A stretch of 64,000 nt of DNA, from the NCBI GenBank assembly GCA_027621295.1, contig JAQCBR010000005.1, positions 1 to 64,000 of the forward strand, written 5' to 3'. Shown here piece by piece: positions 26,204-34,326 of the stretch. Origin of the DNA: Planctomycetota bacterium (GTDB taxonomy: Bacteria; Planctomycetota; UBA1135; UBA2386). The notes under the pieces are model-generated. The model did no database searches. It had not been told where the DNA came from and worked only from the letters and a program-made list of their open reading frames with translations. The position numbers were made by a program, and so were the translations under genes. Numbering within the stretch: the first letter of the stretch is position 1; the number at the start of each line of letters is the position of its first letter.

Positions 26204-27796
26204 ATGTCCGAGAACCGATTCGATCGACCGACCGGGCGGCCGCGCTTGGCCGCGTTCCACGGCTGGCGATACCCGGTTGCGGAGGAGCTCGACTCGTATC
26301 TCGAGGTCGAGCGGATCGCGGAGGCCGCTGCCGCAGAAGTCCGGTTCTTCCACGCGGACTTTCCGGACCTCGCGGAGATGGGATCGGAGCTGCGTGCGCG
26401 AGCGGGACGGAGTGGCTTCTTCGTGCCCTTCCGGGATCAGATCCACGAGAACGACTTCCACCACTTCAAGCGGACCCGTCCGGATCAGACGGCCGCGCTG
26501 ATGGTCGGTCTCGCGAAGATCGCCAACGAAGGAGAAGGCGAGGTCTGGCAGCACCCAGCCGTACGGGCGTCGTTCAGCTGCGCCCGTTGGGCGCAGGGCT
26601 GGGGCGCCGACCTGGTGGTCGCGCGCGGCCAGTACGAGCCCGCCGTCCACGCGCTCCTGACGTCGGTCCTTCTCGGCGTGCCGATGTGTCTGCACCTCCC
26701 GTGGCTGGCAGACGACAGTCGGTTCGCCGTTCTGCTGCCGGCGCAGGTCGAAACGGCGGATTTCATCTGGACCGGCAGCGAGCAGGTCGAGCGTGTCCTG
26801 CTCGAACGCTTCGGTGACAGCGTGCGGCACAAGCTGGTCGGGCCGGGCGCGGAAGGGGCGGTTCTCGTCGCGCGGGTGCAGGACGCGCTGTCTCGCTCGC
26901 ATGATCCGGGGCGGCTCGCCTTCGGGCCGCAGGCGGCGTTCCGTCCGACGGGCGCACCCATCGCCAAGCCGCTCGAGACCGAGCCCAGCGAAGTCGGGCG
27001 GGCGAAGCCCTTCGTCATCCTCGGCTCCGAACGCACCGGTTCGAATCTCCTGGTCGGGCTTCTGGGTCAACAACCCGGCATCGTCTGCGCGGGGGAGATG
27101 TTCAATCCGCGGAGCATCGAGGAGGGGACGATCTCCTGGATCGAGAACCACGAGGTGCACGTCGACACCGACGAACTCGTCCACCTGCGCGGACTGTCCC
27201 CCGACGCCCTCTGTGACCGTCTGCTCCGGGATGGTGCCGAACTCGGGGGCGACTGGGCGGGCTTCAAGCTGCTCTACTACCACGGCCTCGTCGACGACCG
27301 GATCGTGCGCTTCCTCGCCGACCACCCGGACATACGGGTCATCCATCTCCGCCGCAGGGACCGGCTGGCGCGCTGGCTGTCGTTCGCACGCGCGGAGGCC
27401 CACGATGACTGGTTCACCGCGCGCCGTGACAAGGTGGAAGGCGGTGGGCCGCGGTCGTTCGAGTTGGATCCGGTGGAGACCGTCGCCGACTTCGAGTGGC
27501 AGCCGATGGTCGAGGAGCGCTTTGCTGCGGTCTTCGAGGGGCGGCCCGTGCTGGAGATCGACTACGAGGACTTCGCGGCGGACCTCGCGGGGACGGCGCT
27601 GCGGCTCGCCGATTTCTTCGGCCGGGAGTTCGGCGAGATGGTGCCCCGTTCGCGCAAGACCGGCGCGAAGAGCGCTCGGGACGGGATCGCGAACTACCGG
27701 GAACTGCTTGCCTCGGTCCGAGGCACGGTCTGGGAGCCGCTCGTCGCCGAGCTCGAGGTGGTCGAGGAGATTCCTGTCGACGGCTCCTCGGCCTGA
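26204..27796 (+). CDS. GT4-like half-domain fused to a sulfotransferase
   Basis: A 530-residue cytoplasmic protein. The C-terminal part, from about residue 268, is a Stf0/LPS-type sulfotransferase: the PAPS-binding loop is VILGSERTGSNLL near residue 271, followed by FKLLYYHG, VIHLRRRDRLARWLS and a C-terminal VLEIDYEDF block. Residues about 12-250 resemble only the N-terminal Rossmann half of a GT4 enzyme (ADLVVARGQYEPAVHALL, ADFIWTGSEQVERVLL), with no donor-sugar half. Product: a sulfated glycan or glycolipid is likely, given the GT genes next door. The ATG at 26204 is 284 bases from the divergent GT4 gene. Confidence 0.85.
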   Translation: MSENRFDRPTGRPRLAAFHGWRYPVAEELDSYLEVERIAEAAAAEVRFFHADFPDLAEMGSELRARAGRSGFFVPFRDQIHENDFHHFKRTRPDQTAALMVGLAKIANEGEGEVWQHPAVRASFSCARWAQGWGADLVVARGQYEPAVHALLTSVLLGVPMCLHLPWLADDSRFAVLLPAQVETADFIWTGSEQVERVLLERFGDSVRHKLVGPGAEGAVLVARVQDALSRSHDPGRLAFGPQAAFRPTGAPIAKPLETEPSEVGRAKPFVILGSERTGSNLLVGLLGQQPGIVCAGEMFNPRSIEEGTISWIENHEVHVDTDELVHLRGLSPDALCDRLLRDGAELGGDWAGFKLLYYHGLVDDRIVRFLADHPDIRVIHLRRRDRLARWLSFARAEAHDDWFTARRDKVEGGGPRSFELDPVETVADFEWQPMVEERFAAVFEGRPVLEIDYEDFAADLAGTALRLADFFGREFGEMVPRSRKTGAKSARDGIANYRELLASVRGTVWEPLVAELEVVEEIPVDGSSA

Positions 27797-27828
27797 TCCG
27801 CGTGTGCGGACCGAGCTCCTCGGATCAG
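27793..27828. terminator. Bidirectional terminator candidate between converging genes
   Basis: CTGATCCG at 27793-27800 is a perfect inverted copy of CGGATCAG at 27821-27828. The two arms contain the stop codons of the sulfotransferase gene and of the converging FG-GAP gene. A second, alternative hairpin CCGAG-CTC-CTCGG lies at 27811-27823. It fits a shared terminator for both strands, without T-tracts. Confidence 0.5.
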
Positions 27829-29861
27829 CGCCTGACAATGCGCAGCACCCGGTCGGCCGGGACGTTCGTGTACTCGTCGATCTGGCCATCCGCCCACGTG
27901 ATCCGGAGGAGGTCGACGGAAGTTGCCGAGCCGAGCCCCAGGTGGATGCGTCGGTCGTCCTGGCTGAACCGGTGGCTCCCACCGTCCTGCCAGCGATCGA
28001 TGCGACTCGAGCCGACCCAGGCGGTGACGCGCGTGCCCCAGGCGTCGGCGTTCAGCGTCGTGCTCGACAGGTCGAGCATCAGCCAGTGGTTGTCGTTCGG
28101 GGTGCCTCGGAACAGCTCGACCGGACCATCGGCGAAGAACGGCGCGGAGCCCTCGCCGTTGGTCACGCAGAGGTCGAGGAACCCGTCGCCGTCGAAGTCC
28201 GCGACGGACACAGTGTCCCCGCGTCCTGCTGCCGACCCCGGTGCACCGTCGGCGTCCGGGATCTGCAGGAATGTCCCGTCGCCGCGGTTGCGGAAGTACA
28301 GGTTCGGTCGGTTCGACACGGTGCCGGTGGAGACGAGGTAGAGGTCGACGTCGCCGTCGTTGTCGAAGTCCGCTGCAGCGCAGGACATCGCGTCGGTCGA
28401 TGTCGAGAAGCCGCCTGTCGCGGATGCCTCGACGAATCGACCGCCCTCCCACAGGAAGAGCCGATCGGGCACTCCGACCGCGTTCGGATCGAAGCCCACG
28501 GCGTGTGGAGCGAGCATCCCGCCGACGGCGTGCGCGACGACCGTCACCCGGTAGAAGACGTTCGACGACGCGCGGAGCTGCCAGACGCCTGATGCGGGGT
28601 CGAATCCGACGTAGACGCCCCGGTCCTGGCCTGCCGTATGCGGCGTGATCCCGTGGGTTGCGGTGTCGCTCGGGTCGACGGTGAACGTCAGGTGGTTGGG
28701 ATGGGTTCCCTGGCTACCGATGTAGACGTCGTTCGGGCTCGGGTAGTCGCGCAGTTCGAACGTGATCGGCGTCTGCGGAACCGCTGGCGCCACGTCGAGC
28801 CCGCTCTCACCTCCGTTGGCGATGATGCATGCCTCGACGGCACCGTCGCCCGTGAGCTCGGCTCCGGATCGCTCGCGCGCTGTCGTGACGAAGAGATCGA
28901 AGTCCCCGTCGCCGTCGAAGTCTGCGAACGCTGAGTCGGTCATCCAGTGGATGCCCGCGAGCCCGAGGGCCGCCGTCCGATCCTGCGCCGGAAACGCGCC
29001 GAGGCGATACATCTGGGCGGGGAAGCCGTGCATCCAGAAGCCGATGCCACCATCCGGCAGCGGGACGGTCTGCGTGAAGTACGACGTGCCGACCGGCAGT
29101 TGGAGCGACGCTGCGGCGTCGACGAACGCAGGGTTCGTGCGGGAGCCGACGTTCAGGAAGAGGGTGCGCGGGGCCCGACCGTCCGGACGGGGCATCGCCG
29201 ACAGGAAGTAGTCGGTGCCACCATCGCCGTCCCAGTCGATCGCGTGGAATGCGCGTGAACGTGCCAGCGGCGCGTCGAGGCCGTACCAGGGTGCGAGATC
29301 GACCCCGATCCGCGACTCGAACCGGAGCACGCGGTTCGGACCGGTTCCGGTGCCGAAGTCGGCGCCATAGGTGATCATCAGCTCCTGCCGGCCGTCGGCG
29401 TCGACGTCACTCCACGTGCCTGCGTGTCGATCGCCCCGAACGACGTTCGGGTCGTCGAAGATCTCGTCGGTGATGTCGAGGAAGTCGCCGCCACACTGGT
29501 TGCGCAGGATGCGCGGGAGCGCGCCGATGTAGTGCATGGCGAGGAAGAGGTCCGGATCCCCGTCCGCGTCCATGTCGCCCCACGACGATCCGAAAGTCGC
29601 GCCCTCGGGCTGCGGGTTGCTGTCGAGGACCCACGGCTGGAAGGTCGTCGGTCCGCGAGCGGTCGACGACGCGTCCGCAGGCTCGGTCCCGGCGGTCTTG
29701 GCTGTGAACGCGCCGGGCGCCCCGGCAGCGCCCGTCCTCGCGACGGTCTGCGCTCCGAGCTGGCACGCGCAGAGCAGAGCGGCGAGTGCTCCCAGGCGCT
29801 CTCGCATGCGGCCAGCAGCTCCGTCCGCTTCCCGGGTCGGGCGGACTCGACGTTCTTCCAT
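27825..29861 (-). CDS. Secreted FG-GAP/VCBS and ASPIC/UnbV repeat protein
   Basis: Exported protein of 678 residues. Six calcium-loop-type repeats are visible: DMDADGDPDLFLA, DVDADGRQELMI, DWDGDGGTDYFLS, DFDGDGDFDLFVT, DFDNDGDVDLYLV and DFDGDGFLDLCVT. They suggest a seven-bladed integrin-alpha-like propeller. The C-terminus is an ASPIC/UnbV region (GTRVTAWVG, IHLGLGSATSVDLLRITWADG). The ATG at 29861 is favoured by GAGGAG seven bases upstream. The ATG at 29807 gives a shorter, cleaner signal peptide (RERLGALAALLCACQLGAQ) and remains possible. Such proteins are abundant in planctomycetes; the ligand is unknown. Confidence 0.9.
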   Translation of the reverse strand: MEERRVRPTREADGAAGRMRERLGALAALLCACQLGAQTVARTGAAGAPGAFTAKTAGTEPADASSTARGPTTFQPWVLDSNPQPEGATFGSSWGDMDADGDPDLFLAMHYIGALPRILRNQCGGDFLDITDEIFDDPNVVRGDRHAGTWSDVDADGRQELMITYGADFGTGTGPNRVLRFESRIGVDLAPWYGLDAPLARSRAFHAIDWDGDGGTDYFLSAMPRPDGRAPRTLFLNVGSRTNPAFVDAAASLQLPVGTSYFTQTVPLPDGGIGFWMHGFPAQMYRLGAFPAQDRTAALGLAGIHWMTDSAFADFDGDGDFDLFVTTARERSGAELTGDGAVEACIIANGGESGLDVAPAVPQTPITFELRDYPSPNDVYIGSQGTHPNHLTFTVDPSDTATHGITPHTAGQDRGVYVGFDPASGVWQLRASSNVFYRVTVVAHAVGGMLAPHAVGFDPNAVGVPDRLFLWEGGRFVEASATGGFSTSTDAMSCAAADFDNDGDVDLYLVSTGTVSNRPNLYFRNRGDGTFLQIPDADGAPGSAAGRGDTVSVADFDGDGFLDLCVTNGEGSAPFFADGPVELFRGTPNDNHWLMLDLSSTTLNADAWGTRVTAWVGSSRIDRWQDGGSHRFSQDDRRIHLGLGSATSVDLLRITWADGQIDEYTNVPADRVLRIVRR

Positions 29862-30050
29862 ACGACTTCTCCTCGATCGGGCCGGTGCCCCTTGCAGGTT
29901 CTCCCCGTGGGTCCCGGCGGAACGGCGTCCGTGCCGTCGCGCTTTCGGCATCTGTCGAGGGGATCTGCCCGGGAGCTGCCGATCGGCGTGGCGGTCGCTG
30001 TGGAATCCCCCGCGATGAGCCCGTTCTCTGGCAGCACTAGAGGTGACCCC

Positions 30051-31004
30051 ATGACTCCGAGACTGTTTCCTGCGCTCGTGCTGGCTCCGCTGGCCTTCCT
30101 CTCTCCGCTGCACGCCCAGGGGCGGTCAGAGCTTCGCGATACGCCGAACCGCCCGAACGCCGCCCGTCGCGCGGAGCCGCAGCAGGCGCCGCAGGGCGGG
30201 CAGCTCAACGCCAACGAGCGCGAGCGTCTGATCCGCGCGGTCCGCGAACTGCGTCAGCAGGTCGACGCGCTGCAGCAGCGGGTGGACGAGATGGCGAGCC
30301 GTTCGCCGCGTGGCCCGAACGGGCGTCCCGACGGAGATCGCGCTCGGCGTGACCACGACCAGCGCCCCGGTCGCGGGCCGGACCAGAGCGCGGCTCCAGG
30401 AGCCGGGCGGATCGTCGAGCGGATCCGTGCGATGCGTGGCGCGGTGCCGATGCGCGGCGAGATGCTGATGCGTGGCCGAGCGCTCCGGGGCCGGATGCCC
30501 ATGGCCGGCCAGAACCCGATGCGGGGCCGGATGATGCAGGGGCGGATGCCGATGCCCGGCTTCTCGCCGATGCCCGGACCGTTCGGCGGGCCGGACTGGT
30601 CCCCGATGCAGGGTGAGGCGCCGCAGCGCGGGCGGCGCGGGCAGCGCCGGGCCGACGAAGGGCGCCCGGGCCCGCAGGAGATCGAGATCGAGGGCGTCGT
30701 CATCCCCGAAGCCGGTGACGAAGACGTCCGCGTCTGGGTCCAGGGGCCGGACGGTCTTCCCGGTGGCCAGCCGATGTTCCTGCGTCAGCTGATGCAGGGG
30801 GGAGACGTGCGCGGCGAGGATCTCCCCGAGCCGATCCGCGTGATGATGCAGCGCCGCGGTGGCCAGCCCGGAGGCGAAGGTGCCGGTCAGCTGCGGGAGC
30901 GCATCCGCCAGCGCGTCCTCGAACAGGTCGAAGAGGCGGTCGAGGAGTCGACGGGCGAAGGCGAAGCTCGCCCCGCACGGCGCGCTTCCCGCCGCAAGGC
31001 GTGA
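30051..31004 (+). CDS. Secreted Met/Arg/Gly-rich low-complexity protein
   Basis: Product of 317 residues with a signal peptide (LFPALVLAPLAFLSPLHAQ). A short coiled-coil stretch at about residues 55-85 (RAVRELRQQVDALQQRVDEM) is followed by a charged Arg/Asp/Gly linker. Residues 128-186 form a Met-rich segment with 13 methionines in 59 positions, built on variants of MRGRMPM. The C-terminal region is acidic, then ends in Arg/Lys. The ATG at 30051 has GAGGTG upstream. No family is recognised. Met-rich motifs of this sort bind Cu(I) in some proteins, but structural low complexity is as likely. Confidence 0.75.
   Translation: MTPRLFPALVLAPLAFLSPLHAQGRSELRDTPNRPNAARRAEPQQAPQGGQLNANERERLIRAVRELRQQVDALQQRVDEMASRSPRGPNGRPDGDRARRDHDQRPGRGPDQSAAPGAGRIVERIRAMRGAVPMRGEMLMRGRALRGRMPMAGQNPMRGRMMQGRMPMPGFSPMPGPFGGPDWSPMQGEAPQRGRRGQRRADEGRPGPQEIEIEGVVIPEAGDEDVRVWVQGPDGLPGGQPMFLRQLMQGGDVRGEDLPEPIRVMMQRRGGQPGGEGAGQLRERIRQRVLEQVEEAVEESTGEGEARPARRASRRKA
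30432..30608 (+). repeat. Imperfect tandem coding repeat (ATG-CGN-GGN units)
   Basis: The DNA for residues 128-186 of the Met-rich protein is a string of imperfect units around ATGCGTGGC and CGGATGCCGATG, consistent with slippage-driven expansion. Unit length varies, so it is not a strict tandem array. Confidence 0.6.
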
Positions 31005-31008
31005 GCTG

Positions 31009-31034
31009 CGCGCGGGCCGTACCGTGCCCGCGCG
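31009..31034. terminator. Strong hairpin between converging genes
   Basis: CGCGCGGGC at 31009-31017 pairs perfectly with GCCCGCGCG at 31026-31034 across an 8-base loop. It begins 5 bases after the stop of the Met-rich protein gene and lies 22 bases from the end of the converging TPR-redoxin gene, so it could stop both transcripts. No T-tract. Confidence 0.55.
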
Positions 31035-31055
31035 GCGCCAGCGGTCACGGGGAAC

Positions 31056-33380
31056 TCATCGCCCTGCGGCCGCAGGCGCAGCCGGCAGCGAGAAGCGCAG
31101 CAGCCGCTGCGCTTCGCCGAGCAGGAATCCGAGGTCCATGAACGGCTCGTAGCCGATGTCCTGCCAGCGGATCTGGCCGGCCCCGTCGATGAGGAACGTG
31201 CCGTGCAGCGGCATCCCCTCGAAGTCGTCGTGGCAGCGGTAGGCGCGGAACACGTCGAGTTCCGGATCCGCGAGGATGGGGAAGCGGTAGGCCTCGTCCG
31301 GCTTGTCGCCCTCCTGGGACGCGGCGAGGTCTGCGACGGTGTCGGTGCCGATCGCGACGACCTCGATGCCCGCATCGCGGAACGCGTCGGTCATCGGCTT
31401 GAGGGCCTGCAGCTGCTCGACGCAGTGCACGCATCCGAATCCGAGGAAGAACACGACCAGCACCGGCCGTCCGGCGTACTTGGCGAGCCCGAGTTCCTGA
31501 TCGCGGCCGTCCTTCAGCGACCAGCCCGGTGCTGCGACGGGGGCCCAGCGGAACGGGCCGAGCGAGTCCAGCGGCGGTCGTTCCCCGGTATCGGCAGGCT
31601 GCTCGTAGGCGACCCGCCAATCGGCGCCGAGACCTGCGGCCTCGGCGAGCGGGCGCACGCGACGGAACGGAGCGAACTCGAGGTCGAATCGGGCCGACAT
31701 CGCGCTCAGCTTGGCGAAGGTCTCGGCGGCCTCTTCGGCCTTTCCCACCGCGTGCAGCACGTAGGCCAGGTCCGCGAGCGGTTGGGCGCGACCGGCCTCC
31801 CGCGCAGCTTCTCGGGCGAGCTTCTCGGCCTTCTCCTGATCTCCTGCGAGGAGCTGGAGGCGTGCGAGCGCGGACTTGTCGAAGCGCACCCTCTCCAGCG
31901 TGGCCAGTCCTCCCTCGAAGTCGCCTGCGTCACAGGCGAGCAGCGCTTCGAGGGTGTCCCGGGCCTTCGTGATCGCGCGGATCTCCGCGGTCACCGGCTT
32001 ACGGGCGGCTTCCATCGCTGCGTCGACGTCGGTGTCCGACTTGCCGGCTGCGAGCGCCTCGGCCTCGGCGGAGTCGACGGCCGCCGAGCGCCGCTGCCGT
32101 GCGTCGGCGAGCATCGAGCGGAGCAGCTCGACCTCGCGCTCGGCGAGATCCCGGTGGCCACGCCCGAGCTGCGCGCGTCCGAGCCCCAGATGGAGGGCGG
32201 CGCGGTCGGCCGGCGCCTCACCCGGATCGAGGTAGACCGTGTCCGACAGCGCGACGAACTCGTCCCAGGCCTCGTAGGTCTCGAGCGTCTCGCGCAGCCG
32301 AAGCGGTCCGTAGCGCGCGCTGGAGCGCTTCGAGGGGAGGTTCCACGCCGGGTGCTGCGGCAGCTCGACCATGTTCTTCGCGAGGTCGATCGATTCGTGC
32401 ACGCGTCCGACGTGACGCAGGCTGCGGCACAGCCACTCGTTGTTGTGCGCGTAGTTGTGGATCTGATCGGGCATCACCCCGTCGCGCATCATGTAGGCGT
32501 GGTCGACGCGTGCGGAGGCCTCCTGCTGCCACGCTGCATCGTCGTGCCGATCGAGGCGGGACCAGATGTGGCCGCCCATGTGCCAGAGGTGCGCGATCGC
32601 CGGCGACGCATGGCCGATCGCTGCGGCCGAGTCCGTCACGCGCGCGGCGGTGGACTTCGTGTCCCACAGGTGGACCCGGTAGTGGTGGGCCGGGTGCATC
32701 GGCTGCGCGGCGAACACGTGGTCGAGCAGCCCCTGGTTCGCCTGGCGGCTCCGGATCTTCTGGCCGGCGTCGCGTGAGTCGATCCAGATCTGGTTCGCGA
32801 GCAGCGCCTTCGCCTCGATGTCGTCCGGGAAGCGATCGATGATCTCCTCGAGATCCTCGATCAGTCGCTGCCGCCGTCGCTCGTCGTCGTTGCCCTTCGG
32901 CTCCTCGTAGGACTTGCCCTCGGCGAGCGGCTCGAGAGCGCTGTAGTAGCGGGCATAGGCGTCGATCCACAGCCGCTCACGCTCGGACGCGGACGCCCGT
33001 CGCGCGTGGGCTTCCCGCGCGAAGCTGTGGGCACGCGCCTCGTTCTCGATGTTGGCGAGGCACATACCCCAGTAGGTCATCGCGCAGTCGGGATCGAGGA
33101 CCGCCGCCTGCCGGAAGGACCGTTCGGCCTCGAAGTACCAGAAGCCGTGGAGCTGTACGAGGCCCTGATCGAAGAAACGCTGCGCGAGCGGGGCCGACGT
33201 CGTCACCTCGAAGTGGACGTCCGGGTTGATCCCGTCCATCAGGTAGGCCGCCTGCCGGGCACCCTCGTTGAACGCCTCGCCGATGTGCGAGTGCCCCTCG
33301 GGAGGAGGCGGCGTCTGCTCCTGGGCCGTGAGCGTGGGCAGGAGGAAGAGGAGGCAGAGGGCGACGCGGAGCGTGAGCAT
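31056..33380 (-). CDS. Exported TPR protein with C-terminal redoxin (AhpC/TSA-like) domain
   Basis: A 774-residue protein with a signal peptide (LRVALCLLFLLPTLTAQ). Residues about 60-600 are TPR-like helical pairs (FYWFEAERSFRQAAVLDPDCA-type units, a His-rich segment HYRVHLWD and LWHMGGHIWSRL). The C-terminal 150 residues form a thioredoxin-fold redoxin with the active-site CVHC in FFLGFGCVHCVEQL. A second pair of half-conserved elements (FPILADPELDVFRAYRC, LHGTFLIDGAGQIRW) matches peroxiredoxin-type folds. It probably performs thiol chemistry in the periplasm, with the TPR part docking a partner. It ends 52 bases from the converging Met-rich gene. Confidence 0.88.
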   Translation of the reverse strand: MLTLRVALCLLFLLPTLTAQEQTPPPPEGHSHIGEAFNEGARQAAYLMDGINPDVHFEVTTSAPLAQRFFDQGLVQLHGFWYFEAERSFRQAAVLDPDCAMTYWGMCLANIENEARAHSFAREAHARRASASERERLWIDAYARYYSALEPLAEGKSYEEPKGNDDERRRQRLIEDLEEIIDRFPDDIEAKALLANQIWIDSRDAGQKIRSRQANQGLLDHVFAAQPMHPAHHYRVHLWDTKSTAARVTDSAAAIGHASPAIAHLWHMGGHIWSRLDRHDDAAWQQEASARVDHAYMMRDGVMPDQIHNYAHNNEWLCRSLRHVGRVHESIDLAKNMVELPQHPAWNLPSKRSSARYGPLRLRETLETYEAWDEFVALSDTVYLDPGEAPADRAALHLGLGRAQLGRGHRDLAEREVELLRSMLADARQRRSAAVDSAEAEALAAGKSDTDVDAAMEAARKPVTAEIRAITKARDTLEALLACDAGDFEGGLATLERVRFDKSALARLQLLAGDQEKAEKLAREAAREAGRAQPLADLAYVLHAVGKAEEAAETFAKLSAMSARFDLEFAPFRRVRPLAEAAGLGADWRVAYEQPADTGERPPLDSLGPFRWAPVAAPGWSLKDGRDQELGLAKYAGRPVLVVFFLGFGCVHCVEQLQALKPMTDAFRDAGIEVVAIGTDTVADLAASQEGDKPDEAYRFPILADPELDVFRAYRCHDDFEGMPLHGTFLIDGAGQIRWQDIGYEPFMDLGFLLGEAQRLLRFSLPAAPAAAGR

Positions 33381-33474
33381 GGGCAGTGGGGGGGGGCGCA
33401 GCGGAGAGCGGCGAGCAGCGGCGAGGAGTATCGAGCGGCCCGGCCGCGAGGTCCACCGGGCCTCTCGCCGGCGC

Positions 33475-34326
33475 CTACGCCCGTTGCGCGCCGGCCGCAG
33501 ACTTCCGGACGACGAGGAACGTCAGATCGTCCGGCTTGGAGGGCGCATCGCGGCTCTCCTCGTCCATGCGCCTCCGGGCGAGTTCGGCGAGCCGGCCCGA
33601 CGCCGTCCGCAGGTTCCCCTTCCTCGCGAAACCGGTGATCTCATCCAGGCGCAGGTTGTCGAAGAGACCGTCGCTGCCGAGCACCAGCGTGTGGCGCGGG
33701 CGCCAGCCGAGAACCGGGCCGAGCTCGATCTTCATCGGGCCCAGACCGACCGCGTTCGAGACGATGTGGCGGTCGACGTGGACGATGGCCTCGTCCTCGT
33801 CGAGCAGCCCGGCCTCGAGCGCATAGCCGACCGGGGAGTGGGAGGCGGTCGCATGCACGACGCGGCCCTGCCCGGTCATCAGCACGGCAGCCGCATCGCC
33901 GACGTGGATCGTCCGGACCTCATCGCCTTCGATCGTCGCGGCGACGAGGGTCGTCCCACCGTCGCCCTGCAGCGCCTGCACCGCGGCATGCGCAGCGTCG
34001 ATGCCGTCGACCACCCCGGCGCGTAGACCGCGCCCCTGGGCGAGCGCCTTGCGGACGCCCTCCTCGATCGCGCGCAGCGCGGTGGCCGCAGCCTGTTCTC
34101 CGGCCGCGTGTCCGCCCATCCCGTCCGCGACGGCGACGACGAGCGAGCCGTCCGAGAGTCCGAGGCAGAGCGCGCCGTCCTCGTTCGCGCCCTCCTTGTC
34201 CGGGCGCCTCGACGAGTGGATTCCTAGTCGGAACGACCCCGTGTCGATGCACTCCGGACGAGCGAGGTTCGCGTCCAGGTAGACGTGGCGTTCGACGATC
34301 TCCGGGTGCACGGGATCAGCTGCCAT
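33475..34326 (-). CDS. PP2C-family Ser/Thr protein phosphatase
   Basis: Metal-dependent protein phosphatase of 283 residues. The conserved motifs are in order: NEDGALCLG, VADGMGGHAAGEQAA, GGTTLVAA, IHVGDAAAVL, LGSDGLFDNL and a final DDLTFLVV. The metal-binding aspartates lie in these blocks. It begins with the ATG at 34326 inside the 3' end of the kinase gene (11-base overlap), so kinase and phosphatase form a translationally coupled pair that probably switches the same cytoplasmic targets. Confidence 0.93.
   Translation of the reverse strand: MAADPVHPEIVERHVYLDANLARPECIDTGSFRLGIHSSRRPDKEGANEDGALCLGLSDGSLVVAVADGMGGHAAGEQAAATALRAIEEGVRKALAQGRGLRAGVVDGIDAAHAAVQALQGDGGTTLVAATIEGDEVRTIHVGDAAAVLMTGQGRVVHATASHSPVGYALEAGLLDEDEAIVHVDRHIVSNAVGLGPMKIELGPVLGWRPRHTLVLGSDGLFDNLRLDEITGFARKGNLRTASGRLAELARRRMDEESRDAPSKPDDLTFLVVRKSAAGAQRA

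Noticed and set aside
30432-30608. CRISPR array or strict tandem repeat.
   Set aside because: The repeats are coding, irregular in length and lack spacers.
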